Assembly (NCBI GenBank): GCA_964505935.1
Contig: CAZDKX010000012.1
Coordinates: forward strand, 1 to 34,955
From: JADGQM01 sp964505935
Lineage (GTDB): Bacteria; Desulfobacterota; Syntrophobacteria; Syntrophobacterales; Syntrophobacteraceae
Length of the DNA: 34,955 nt
Reading direction: 5' to 3'
Positions 24,201 to 27,650 of this stretch are shown here, piece by piece (the first letter of the stretch is position 1; every line of letters starts with the position of its first letter). Under the pieces are notes generated by a model. The model did no database searches. It worked only from the letters and a program-made list of their open reading frames with translations, and was not told the DNA's origin. The position numbers and the translations under genes are program-made.

Positions 24201-26210
24201 GCCTCCTTTACCACCGGCAGTGTGGTCGATGATACGACCCCGCCCCAGGCGACGGTCATGAACCCTGCCGACGGAGCGACGGGCATGCCCGTAAACACCC
24301 ACGTCGTGGTCTCTTTGAGCGAGTCTCCCGACTTGTCTTCGGTCAACACGACGACGGTGCAGCTGCAGAGCCCCGGGGGTCCGGTCCCGGTATCCATTGC
24401 GCTGGCCAACAGCAACACGTTGATGACGATCACCCCGACGCAGGATCTGGTGGTATCTACCGACTACACCCTGGTCCTGAACGGCATCAGGGATATGGCC
24501 GGCAACGAGCTCCCGCTGTTCAGCTCAACTTTTCAAACCTCGAGTGTCTCCACGCGCGACACGACCAGACCAACCGTGACCATGACCAACCCCTTCAACG
24601 GGGCTACCAGTGTACAGTACAATCAGACGATCACCATGCGGTTCAGCGAGGTCCTCGACCCGGCGACGGTAAACGAATCGACGGTCCGTCCTTACAACGC
24701 CAGTGCCAATTCCTACCTTTCGGCGGCAGTCGCCCTGGATGACACCCGCACGGTGGTGACCATCACCCCGAGGTCCCCCCTCCCGGCCAACAGTCAGGTG
24801 CAGATGTATGTGCTGTCGGGAGTGGCTGATGTCGCGGGAAACTCTTTTTATGCAGCCAACGTCGCTACCTTCACCACCGGGAACGTGGCTGACGATACGA
24901 CCCCGCCTCAGGCGACGGTTATGAACCCTGCCGACGGAGCGACAGGCATGCCCGTCAACAGCCACGTCGTGGTCTCTTTGAGTGAGTCTCCCGACTTGTT
25001 TTCGGTCAACACGACGACGGTGCAACTACAGAGCGCCGCGGGTCCGGTTCCGGTATCCATTACTCTGGCCAACAGCAACACGTTGATGACGATCACCCCG
25101 ACCCAGGATCTGGCGGTGTCTACCGACTACACCCTGGTTTTGAACGGCATCAGGGATATCGCCGGGAATGCGCTTCCGGTGTCTAGCTCAACGTTTCAAA
25201 CCTCAAGTGTCTCAACGCGAGACACGAAGAGTCCGTCAGTGCTGGGAACCAACCCCTTCTCTGGAGCCACCAATGTACAGTGCAATCAGACAACCACTAT
25301 CCTGTTCAGCGAGATCCTCGATCCTGTGACTGTTAATGAATCGACAGTCCGCCTTTACAACATGAATACCAATTCCTACCTTTCGGCGGCGGTGGCCCTG
25401 GATGATACCCGCACCGTGGTGACCCTCACCCCGAGATCGCCTATCCCGACCAACAACAAAATTCAACTGAGTTTAGCGGGAGTGGCTGATGTAGCCGGAA
25501 ACAAGATTACGGTGGCCGCCGCCACCTTCACTACCGGGACCGCGGCAGATGACACGACCCCGCCTGAGGTGACCGGCATAAGCCCTCCCGACGGCGCAAC
25601 AGCCATGCCCGTAAACACTCGCGTCGTGATCTCCTTCAGCGAAGCCGTGGATTCGCTTTCCATCAACACGGCGACAGTGCAACTGCAAAATTCCGGCGCA
25701 CCGAATGCAGCCTCCCTTTCACTCACCAACGGCAACAAGACATTAACGATCACCCCGGCCTATGATCTGGCTGTGTCTACCGACTACACCCTGGTGCTGG
25801 ACGGCGTCCGGGATGTGGCCGGCAATGCCCTCCCGGGGTTCACCTCAACTTTTCAAACATCGAGTGTCGCCACGCGCGACACGACCGGACCGACCGTGAC
25901 CATGACCAACCCCTCCAACGGGGCCACCGGGGTATTGGGCAGTGTGACGCCCACCATCCAGTTCAGCGAGATCCTGGATCCGGTGACGGTGAATGAATCG
26001 ACGGTTAAGCTTCACAACCCCTATTCCCCGGTCACGCTGCCTTCTGCGGCGGTAACCCTGGATGCCACCCGCACGATGGTGACGATCACCCCGCGCTCGC
26101 CCCTCCCGGCCAACACCAAGGTGTACCTGTATCTCGTGGGATCGGCTGATGTCTCCGGAAACACCACAAACAACTGGAATAGCATTTCTTTCACCACGGG
26201 GGCGCAATAG
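9270..26210 (+). CDS. Giant secreted multidomain Ig-like protein (5646 aa)
   Basis: One uninterrupted frame of 5647 codons. Residues 1-35 are a Sec signal peptide: basic start, hydrophobic core LGFALLATTLVLCTL, likely cut after SGALFA. Residues 36 to about 940 are mostly unfamiliar, with a CARDB-like stretch near nt 10510-10800 and a Big_5-like segment just before nt 12090. Then come about a dozen carboxypeptidase-regulatory-like modules (nt 12100-16140), two Big_5 modules (16147-16830), five Big_7-like modules (16830-18330), three two-part IPT/TIG-like units of about 181 aa (18340-19950) and 19 tandem Big_5 modules of about 110 aa (19960-26207). I see no LPXTG signal, outer-membrane barrel, dockerin or other anchor; the protein ends directly after the last module. 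All modules are beta-sandwich types typical of adhesins and extracellular scaffolds, so a cell-surface or matrix role is inferred. It follows the RHS gene by 135 bases on the same strand. Confidence 0.85.
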   Translation: MDKLLQRLGYVTARLGFALLATTLVLCTLSGALFAQVLGTADIRVLGMRVDVDTRPDIAGIQYTMTAVKDIPTGVMTVVGTPGTGDLPSLPAGYAVKAELYGPSFGNGSVTVTGLPNQLMEVPVFKVAGDHTLTNIRLVDGQGKVILYRDPSLDAVVINVIDKLLVTQVTSRPLTLDEIREKGIVIDQENFTAMNFAVGLTLGSEKVVIDLPVLIPTSNQTDQFKTQVQQTPLLWKQPTVFEPARFAPVGIPNLTLAGFSLSPPPEVDDKKISIPPINGVIIIPGNIAFLHQFFSVILQASNVAPESSGLVLENASATIVLPLGGDGIEDTGDDPLRVAETQSGGVQEVLPLLDASGSDLIIPQGTNNAEFLVEGLKEGTHQVNFDIKGDLYVPSLGKTVQMTGKAAGVVQVKNPTFSIVLAHPDVVREGEAYSIFATVTNTSSSPANLFQLRLLSRSLSGARLADGETGLKTLDGLAPGQAASFEFHLVARTTGEVTGTVFLADEGINGSFVLTTGVGDTGIPLSPDTLVLPQTVAYLPHEPDLVFAAVRLLGQAYSVATAPNGALPPDISRISRTYVFERGVKLAQAGLHVAFGEQPTATVEDILMDYLGSDLGRLATFYPDTTERRSVERDLYAFDILRRAADAGHDFSAVLGTLIGASLADRSLAELQQQWAELFSSRPAHLSFGASSDGAPACLRMKDGDQNLLGRLKGTDEVSRDIPFGDRFLLSQTDTASDELLFISSPVSQLYLFEFTVPAGPSNVELSLVVPDGSGMVRITYPPITVAQGGYGKMLWNRDGLNAYEFQVDTTGDGVFDQTLAPASVVPIEDRPCSVVQVRQWAKGDKPEGSPSFTSGDPLGRLVGVLFDEEVEKASAEDLAHYQMPAHHFQRALMQPDRRLVFLLLTEPVGPFVSRQLTVSGVQDLNGLAMTSVPLAVVPDPDRGPGGVVAGTVVGPSGSAIPFAEIKYLQPVTGFRVNDFQICNFTADEKGRYQIDYVLMDGLTAENPDIWLNDLHAGGTNHFKIEATDPESGEVGRASTRVAYDGQRMNVNVIIRGYGGIQGTVYDDEGRVVSGGAPDSPDALLVYAKSASTGESYTSWVDAQGRYAFPRSFVGADGEDHDAPRVAVGNVILRVVRLADRLTGVVTANIPAAGVTVTQDIVMVSPNRYGAVSGRVLEGDGTTGAPNVLIQIRGQVLYRFDLYSRTYEMGLVGSTVSDANGNFSFDNVPAGDIEIQAFRQATFEQATAKSYLEEGETKTLTLVFPGGGAGGAGGSGTVRGYVRDALGSPVAGGRVAGGPTLTETDQTGCFEITGLPLGTYIIYGQAPDSPALATASIALVSAGDVVDIVLTLEPVGTIGGTVYEADGKTPVAAQKVQLWQEGGISGVMAQAYTDANGRYQFANYPVNSYSVRAVRSDYGDGGAAVTAIRYAGDTRDADILFRGLGEIKGRVIQSNGTPVLSDVIIVRKVWRILKQESNNADNYYLQYAAQAKAILSQYGIAMPSETQPEPEWYVLRDEPVHLSSNILGPGGEVTGQFQFKGPATAGPFTVSAFGPFLAPTSKKGEIPRVTSEALRVTDIGDIVLNPTTGQVRGTVFLPDGTTPVGENVKVKIRCLDNSGGIPVPGMDGSVTQPVLPEYDVVTDESGQFYFPLVMRGNFILTADTGVPDPAIAAQSVAQMQTERFLDDQGKRALNVRLYGQTNGVVPAYETLTANIRLQDVAGILVSVVEHDGVTPVPYAEVTVKTSSTLDAAEEPTFSRQIADNQGLIDFFPIIEGQFSVAAKDPDSPATGQATGQVPVNPPNGFQVPVKVTLGAVTTSSGQVVTSQIFGKVEGTVYKADGTVLENPAQVTVKASGASLLTTSDADGRYRLEPVPGGAFQVEVLEPFTARRGTATGRIAYDNETVEVPVTLGGLGTVSGQVTNDSGNRLISAADVILYPSGQFTDKLISRTDAQGVYWLPGVPMGSYTVKATDYVSSLTGEATGKMLQDGDTNTTDIRLQPSGSITGVVYAAGVTLDSEGNPLDANGNPWPGAPVVANAGITIVGPGALQSAQTGPDGNFASGEYLKMGTYTVTAKPPQGNDGAKATTSLTYDGQVARVAMAMGGRGTVEGYVLDSFGAAPVNAARVTLNSGSRYTSGPVTRMTGADGKFSFSDIPVGSFSISAVTTFETVPLGSSATGTLERHGQVIVYADNDQDTVHNALWLQQSGEVKGTVLLSDGTTLAEGAFVQLTGPGVSLSQQANSSGAFSFEGLPLATYQVAIIDPNTNGIAKRTVLLNTNGQVLDLADIILDDKAPTVISVYPEEDAPDVLPGSQIEATFSEFVDPKSVTAQTFKVMIDGVAVAGKFTFLADEPTVAFTPTNPLPDLKRITVQIKGNKIGLDGQVLERGISDPSGFGMVGDYLFSFSTKDNTPPAIVSISPANGAIEVAPTSVVRVEFSEPVDRGSIQSFTLMQGSDTVAGSMNSLPIMGDRVFVFTPAASLLPNASYTATITGPVTDLAGNAMKQSTIAATFATIDTFAPDISSISYPEGTTLIQGKTVPFTVDVGSQTDIARVEFTIDNQLVGTALQPPYTCNLYLAPEMGTGVILTAVAVDKAGNRSTPVLFGIPITANQPPEVAITSPANIVVSQGQSVTLQVNASDDLGLKRVSFIANGGTLAGGSAVLTGVTSAQRTFSFTVPANYAAGTTLALQAGATDNLGLASLSSEVTLTVVDNLKPTLSIGSPANNAVFDPGAAVAVFVSAEDSSGIQEINLSTSGPYTFNQTQTIAPAASPASATFNFTIPAGAAGNQPLVITAKAKDSAGNVQTKSISVKVNDRLAPQVGLVAATVKVEPGRQVSVQVVATDEVGVTGVTLQPAGLSSQTRQIASTTQTSQLFTFTMPAVALGTQVAVNATARDQAGNIGNAVPLILTATDLTDPAVSITAPACGGKVTPGETLNVQLTGTDNFGVADLSLEVAELGYSDQVAIAPAVTSATHTFTVAVPETFNAAGLTLVARAVDQSARTGSSQCQLYTWKFQIQATAARGLALDSASPSANVGQTLRIAGQGFSDALRMRFTTVDDDGVFGSAVAPLFSVAVDGSAASVVVPSMAVTGPIMLETAQGGALSDPVPLQIVPTLDAFTVPEGSQVRPGVVATLTGSGFHEGATDVEFPAAGSVPAPDVTGGNTRLTVTIPDGVDTGEVKITTEGGTSNGFPILGLFGLVGSAADGVAADPMVPSANTGQTITVTGEDLTTSMAVVFSAQDNTGKPITVEAPLFNLNENGSQASVVVPASAVTGNAWLKVKGGSAYPGTALLQIVPTLTRLTVAGGDTLRPGVTATLTGSGFEAGGSEVLFSGAQPAVPSSITNSTLAVTVPEGMTAGSVRVRTEGGSSREMPLPGAFGLVGTAAQGTPANAGEPSANIGQTITVTGQMLSSDLRVLFSGANDQGGALTLSAALSNVAADGTSASVTVPTQVVSGPVRLTYKDGVPVETSVFLQVVPTLTSLQVPSGSKIAPGVVATLVGSGFVENATQANFPGAGPVVASDVAGQGSHLTVTIPDGITSGSVTVVTSGGTSPGVSFTYNADVKPPEVSSVTPASNSVNVLVNTTITVRFSEAVKVDTLRADTLALSGPEGAVAATVAPFSNGMGLVLRPLVNLQISSTYTLTILGVEDLAGNPITTPFVTTFTTSSQSDLIKPTVVHINPPSNSSGVALNSTVELEFSEPINPSTITSETVRLSNTKTSQYVPGTLNVDATGRIVTFVPSALLAVATPYRIYWTSGVMDVAGNSLASSGNSNFTTSLTEDGLPPQVVAVNPADGAVGVPTNAVISVQMSEALDPISVTADTVVLESGAAAVPGTLSVVNGNLIKFTPLAPLLPDATYNLTLTAVQDIAGNSMAAPVTIGFTTGGGTDTVKPQISGINPFPNATGVACNVAIQIRFSEVLDPTTVTENSIRLLTSGAQVVSASVALDAAGTTVILTPRGSLPANSPYSVYVYPTVKDVAGNFLANTYSSGFTTGESAQDTTAPHVVGVSPPDGTVGVPVNSRIVVSMSEPVASLSIGAATVQLASASGLTAASLALSNGNQMLTLTPSQDLAISTDYTLVLDGVEDLAGNDLPRFSSSFQTGAVATRDTTAPAVTAVDPDHMATGVSVTPVIRVTFSEPVNPVTVNATTLRLARYNVNEQVPATVTLLSGGTVATLTPTVALLPQQAYSLTRSGVQDFAGNQISSYYTNFTTGQAGPEVTPPEVVLISPANGAVAVPVNASVVLTFSEPLDAATVTSDAFLVYANGARQNITLSRSADNTVVTLDPSSALPNSAAVEVVVADTVRDLSGNRLALFTSEFAVEPAWDRAAPQVAAVRPGNGATGVPDNIGVVLFFNESINPAAAGSAIFVAESGVRVNGSITISGDNQVATFVPERSFAAGALIEVFVTSALCDTSGNPLPSMFQSSFRIAPDPATQTLTVVGFSPPNGSSGMPNNTMLTVRFNKAIDPSTIDATTFRMVDASNDSNVLDIAGTRSLDATGTLLRFVPTGDLPYKVSATLTDGIADTTGTHLILSEYSFSSFFRTVGSADNAAPVVTSISPADGAVGVAINAALRLRFNEAINPFTVDGITVSLSGSDGVAVPGSISFGEGNTLVTIVPQAPLAADQTYTVSIIEVTDSAGNEVVSKTTTFQTGSGPDVQKPGIVMATPAASQSVPVNGLVEVEFDEPIALTTLSSATFYLSNCSTGERVSGSFMVDGSGRLVTFVPSAPLTQGTDYCLRVTTGLQDVAGNPLAGEIDSRFAITSAEDTVTPEVVMISPADDAAGVPINARVRILMSEAVDPISVTEETVVVEEAGVPVPGVLSVTDGNRVITFVPMLPFSPATLHNLNLEGVRDMAGNEMAFLVDSSFTTATAVDFMKPSVLATNPFSGATNVACNQTSTIRFGEVVDPATVNESTVSLYNPKTNSFLSVAVALDATRTMVTITPRSPIPANNQVEMHVSSAVADVAGNTFQSATVASFTTGSVVDDTTPPQATVMNPADGATGMPVNTHVVVSLSESPDLSSVNTTTVQLQSPGGPVPVSIALANSNTLMTITPTQDLVVSTDYTLVLNGIRDMAGNELPLFSSTFQTSSVSTRDTTRPTVTMTNPFNGATSVQYNQTITMRFSEVLDPATVNESTVRPYNASANSYLSAAVALDDTRTVVTITPRSPLPANSQVQMYVLSGVADVAGNSFYAANVATFTTGNVADDTTPPQATVMNPADGATGMPVNSHVVVSLSESPDLFSVNTTTVQLQSAAGPVPVSITLANSNTLMTITPTQDLAVSTDYTLVLNGIRDIAGNALPVSSSTFQTSSVSTRDTKSPSVLGTNPFSGATNVQCNQTTTILFSEILDPVTVNESTVRLYNMNTNSYLSAAVALDDTRTVVTLTPRSPIPTNNKIQLSLAGVADVAGNKITVAAATFTTGTAADDTTPPEVTGISPPDGATAMPVNTRVVISFSEAVDSLSINTATVQLQNSGAPNAASLSLTNGNKTLTITPAYDLAVSTDYTLVLDGVRDVAGNALPGFTSTFQTSSVATRDTTGPTVTMTNPSNGATGVLGSVTPTIQFSEILDPVTVNESTVKLHNPYSPVTLPSAAVTLDATRTMVTITPRSPLPANTKVYLYLVGSADVSGNTTNNWNSISFTTGAQ
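12100..16140 (+). repeat. Array of carboxypeptidase-regulatory-like modules in the giant protein
   Basis: Copies begin with a G-x-(V/I)-x-G-x-V motif and contain a later DxxGxYxF-like core. Examples are GTVRGYVRDALGSPVAG (about 13098), GTIGGTVYEADGKTPV (about 13338), GEIKGRVIQSNGTPV (about 13604), GQVRGTVFLPDGTTPV (about 14035), GTVSGQVTNDSG (about 15013), GTVEGYVLDSFG (about 15590) and GEVKGTVLLSDGTTL (about 15892). I count roughly twelve, unequal in length and well diverged. This fold (PF13620-like) is a transthyretin-like beta sandwich, common in large extracellular proteins. Confidence 0.8.
18340..19950 (+). repeat. Three IPT/TIG-like two-part units of about 543 bp
   Basis: Three units start with PSAN-x-GQT (about 18361, 18913 and 19449). 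Each has a second half starting VPTL followed by a R/APGVxATLxGSGF motif. The spacing of about 181 codons is steady, so each unit is an IPT/TIG-like pair. Similarity is clear at protein level but the copies are not recent duplicates. Confidence 0.7.
19960..26207 (+). repeat. Nineteen tandem Big_5 Ig-like modules of about 330 bp
   Basis: Each module has the pattern PP-x-V-x-x-x-x-P-x-(D/N)-G-A-x-x-V-P-x-N, then a V-x-FSE-x-(V/L)-(D/N)-P core, a DxAGN motif and a closing FTTG or FQTSS. Starts lie near 19962, 20287, 20620, 20940, 21270, 21600, 21930, 22255, 22585, 22923, 23248, 23577, 23900, 24236, 24563, 24899, 25227, 25555 and 25885. The first twelve are diverged; the later ones alternate between two subtypes. 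PF13205-like domains of this kind are found in bacterial surface proteins. Confidence 0.85.
23900..26207 (+). repeat. 663-bp higher-order repeat made of two alternating Ig-like modules
   Basis: From 23900 the modules alternate between an A type (TNPFSGATNV...DPATVNEST) and a B type (MNPADGATGMPVN...SVNTTTVQLQS), giving a period of 663 bases: A at 23900, 24563, 25227 and 25885; B at 24236, 24899 and 25555. The B modules at 24236 and 24899 are close to identical at DNA level over about 320 bases, whereas the first twelve modules are far more diverged. This marks recent tandem duplication or gene conversion at the 3' end. Confidence 0.8.
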
Positions 26211-26295
26211 GGAAGGAGGTTAGTGATTGCCTTTCCATCAACAATAGGGTACCTGTGACCCAACATGGTTTGAAAAGGTTATGAAGAACAAGGTC

Positions 26296-26375
26296 CTATA
26301 GCCGAAGGGGTGCTCTTGTCATAAGGGCTGAGATCATACCCTTGGGACCTGGTCCAGTTAAACCTGGGTATTCTA
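26296..26375 (+). promoter_or_regulatory. Truncated duplicate of a TPP riboswitch (THI element)
   Basis: Bases 26296-26345 are identical over 50 bases to 27443-27492 in the intact thiC riboswitch. They include GGGGTGCTC, the CTGAGAT motif and ACCCTTGG, so the P2-P3 arm is complete. A P5-like hairpin, CCAG-TTAAAC-CTGG, follows. The 3' strands of P4 (AGGA in the intact copy) and P1 (TCGGC) are missing and replaced by GTATTCTACT. Ligand binding is therefore doubtful. The next gene downstream is a fragment and not a thiamine gene, so this is probably a relic of a duplication. Confidence 0.8.
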
Positions 26376-26536
26376 CTACTGGTCTTGAAGGGTTCTTCAA
26401 CCTGTGGAGTTTGGCAGGCGAGTTATTGGCCCTGCCTTTCCGAGGGTCGCTTTGTTGTACCGGCCAAGTCCCCTGTTTCACCTCATCTGCAGAAAATATT
26501 TTGGGCACTCTGCCCGCTTTCCGGGAGTAAAGTAAT
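26376..26536 (+). other. Non-coding stretch after the truncated riboswitch
   Basis: This is the rest of the gap between the giant gene and the first small ORF. It holds two small hairpins: TTGAAG-GGTT-CTTCAA (26385-26400) and GGCAGG/CCTGCC (26413-26418 with 26431-26436, followed by only three T). I see no gene here, and the earlier part (26211-26295) likewise shows no gene and no clear terminator for the giant gene. Confidence 0.5.
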
Positions 26537-26728
26537 GTGGCCATTTTAGACTTGCAGGCGAAATCAGAGCGGCGTGAATTATTAAAGAGACAGAGCTATA
26601 TCCCGGTATATACTCCGGCTGAGTTTGAATGTCTCTCTCGTGAGCGTGCCTTCGTACGGGATCAGATGGTGGGGAAGGGTCAAGTGCTTCATGAAGGTTT
26701 GACTGATGAAGATTCGTTTCTACATTGA
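26537..26728 (+). pseudogene. Probable remnant of a nucleotidyltransferase (MNT-like) C-terminus, 63 aa
   Basis: The short product has the ending typical of minimal nucleotidyltransferase proteins: YIPVYTPAEFE, then FVRDQMVGKGQVLHEG, like the (V/I)xxYTPEEFE...xxGxVLYE tail of that family. The catalytic GSxARG...DxD part is absent, and a TAA just upstream at 26528-26530 closes the frame. It starts with GTG without a good ribosome binding site and overlaps the next gene by 23 bases. It is most likely a leftover of a degraded gene, although its 3' end may still couple translation to the next gene. Family assignment is from motif memory only. Confidence 0.45.
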
Positions 26729-26984
26729 CCCAGAGACGGATTTGCCCCACATTTATAGGCATGATGTATATGAGGACGAGGTCGAAGATGTCATAATCCG
26801 CCCGGGCGAAGACCGTCCGGGCAAGGATGGTTCTCGTGTTGCTACAGGACAGACTCGAGCCGGTCGATACCTTCGTGTGATATATGTTGAAGACCCCGAC
26901 CCTGAGAGTGTTTTTGTGATAACCGCATACGAATTGAGAGGTAAGCCACTCAAGGCATATCGGCACAGACGCCGAAAGAGGTAA
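26706..26984 (+). CDS. DUF4258-like small protein, putative toxin of a TA pair
   Basis: A 92-aa basic protein starting at ATG 26706, with GAAGG eight bases upstream. It begins with a beta-rich segment (MKIRFYIDPETDLPHIYRHD), has an acidic V-E-D-V helix, a GQTRAGRYLRVIYV strand pair and a VFVITAYELRGKPLKAYR ending closed by RHRRRKR. This order (HxxxxxV, then GRYLRVIY, then TAYE) resembles DUF4258/BrnT-like proteins, which share a RelE-like RNase fold. The next gene starts five bases after its stop and encodes a small acidic partner, which supports a toxin-antitoxin pair in toxin-first order. Activity is inferred, not visible. Confidence 0.65.
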   Translation: MKIRFYIDPETDLPHIYRHDVYEDEVEDVIIRPGEDRPGKDGSRVATGQTRAGRYLRVIYVEDPDPESVFVITAYELRGKPLKAYRHRRRKR

Positions 26985-26989
26985 AGAAT

Positions 26990-27220
26990 ATGAAACAAAG
27001 CAAATTTCCTAAAGGCTGGGACGAAGAGCGAGTCAAGAGAGTGCTCGCCCATTATGAAAGCCAATCGGAAGACGAGGCAACGGCAGAGGACGAAGCGGCA
27101 TGGGAGGATTCATCACAAACATTTATGGAGATTCCAAATGATCTAATACCTGCCGTGCGGAGGCTGCTGGCTAAGAGGACCGGAAAGGTGGCCGTCAAAA
27201 CAACTCATGGAAAAGCGTAG
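26990..27220 (+). CDS. Small acidic protein, putative antitoxin partner of the DUF4258-like protein
   Basis: A 76-aa protein starting at ATG 26990, with an AGAGG ribosome binding site inside the end of the preceding gene. It opens with FPKGWDEERVKRVLAHYE, then has an acidic stretch (SEDEATAEDEAAWED), a short TFMEIPNDLIPAVRRLLAKR segment and a basic tail. The layout of a conserved GWDExRV helix, an acid linker and an xxIPxxLxPxVRxLxAxR helix is one I know from small antitoxin-like proteins next to DUF4258 genes. I see no classical DNA-binding helix-turn-helix. The tight spacing argues for joint translation with the putative toxin. Confidence 0.6.
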   Translation: MKQSKFPKGWDEERVKRVLAHYESQSEDEATAEDEAAWEDSSQTFMEIPNDLIPAVRRLLAKRTGKVAVKTTHGKA

Positions 27221-27320
27221 GCATAATGGGGTAATTGCGCGGTTTTCTCACGAGTCCTCAAACCAGGCGTCTCGGGATGCATTGATGCACTCGGCCTATT
27301 CATCTCTGTCCTTCCCAAGG

Positions 27321-27336
27321 CCGGCGCTTGCGCCGG
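27321..27336. repeat. Short perfect hairpin CCGGCGC-TT-GCGCCGG
   Basis: A seven-base perfect stem with a two-base loop in the gap between the putative antitoxin and the thiC riboswitch. No T-run follows, so it is not a standard terminator. The rest of 27221-27440 shows nothing I can name. Confidence 0.4.
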
Positions 27337-27447
27337 AAGATCAGCCGAAGACATCCTGTCCATCTTGAGCCGAAGGATTGCTTTTTCGTCACTTATAAGG
27401 TAGTTTCCCGGTGAAAGGTTAGAAAATATTGAAAAGAGGGTTCTATA

Positions 27448-27528
27448 GCCGAAGGGGTGCTCTTGTCATAAGGGCTGAGATCATACCCTTGGAACCTGAT
27501 CCAGATTAATACTGGCGGAGGAATCGGC
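27448..27528 (+). promoter_or_regulatory. TPP riboswitch (THI element) of thiC
   Basis: The P1 helix is GCCGA (27448-27452) with TCGGC (27524-27528). Inside are GGGGTGCTC and the conserved GGCTGAGAT and ACCC of the P2-P3 arm, then ACCTGATCCAG...CTGGCGGAGGA, the P4-P5 arm that binds the diphosphate. Every core motif of the class is present. It lies about 120 bases before thiC and is followed by a terminator, so thiamine diphosphate should switch off transcription. Confidence 0.93.
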
Positions 27529-27551
27529 ACACGACAAGGTAGCTGTCAGAT

Positions 27552-27577
27552 GGCCGTTTTTCCAAACGGCCTTTTTT
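27552..27577 (+). terminator. Intrinsic terminator, expression platform of the TPP riboswitch
   Basis: GGCCGTTT (27552-27559), loop TTCC, AAACGGCC (27564-27571), then six T. It sits between the aptamer and the thiC start. The P1 3' strand bases CGGC (27525-27528) could pair with GCCG (27553-27556) of the terminator, a possible but short antiterminator. Confidence 0.9.
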
Positions 27578-27640
27578 CGTTTCTGAGAAGTGGCCACGTC
27601 GACCCCAGCCATTGCCAGGCTGCTCCGCACCAGCTCAAGT

Positions 27641-27645
27641 GGAGG
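27641..27645 (+). promoter_or_regulatory. thiC ribosome binding site
   Basis: GGAGG five bases before ATG 27651. It fixes the start there rather than at the upstream TTG at 27612, and the encoded MNTQLDYAKAG matches usual ThiC N-termini. Confidence 0.8.
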
Positions 27646-27650
27646 ATGTT

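Noticed and set aside
27365..27399. Promoter for thiC with TTGAGC or TTGCTT and TATAAG
   Set aside because: The spacings (23 and 10 bases) do not fit a sigma-70 promoter, so I do not call it.
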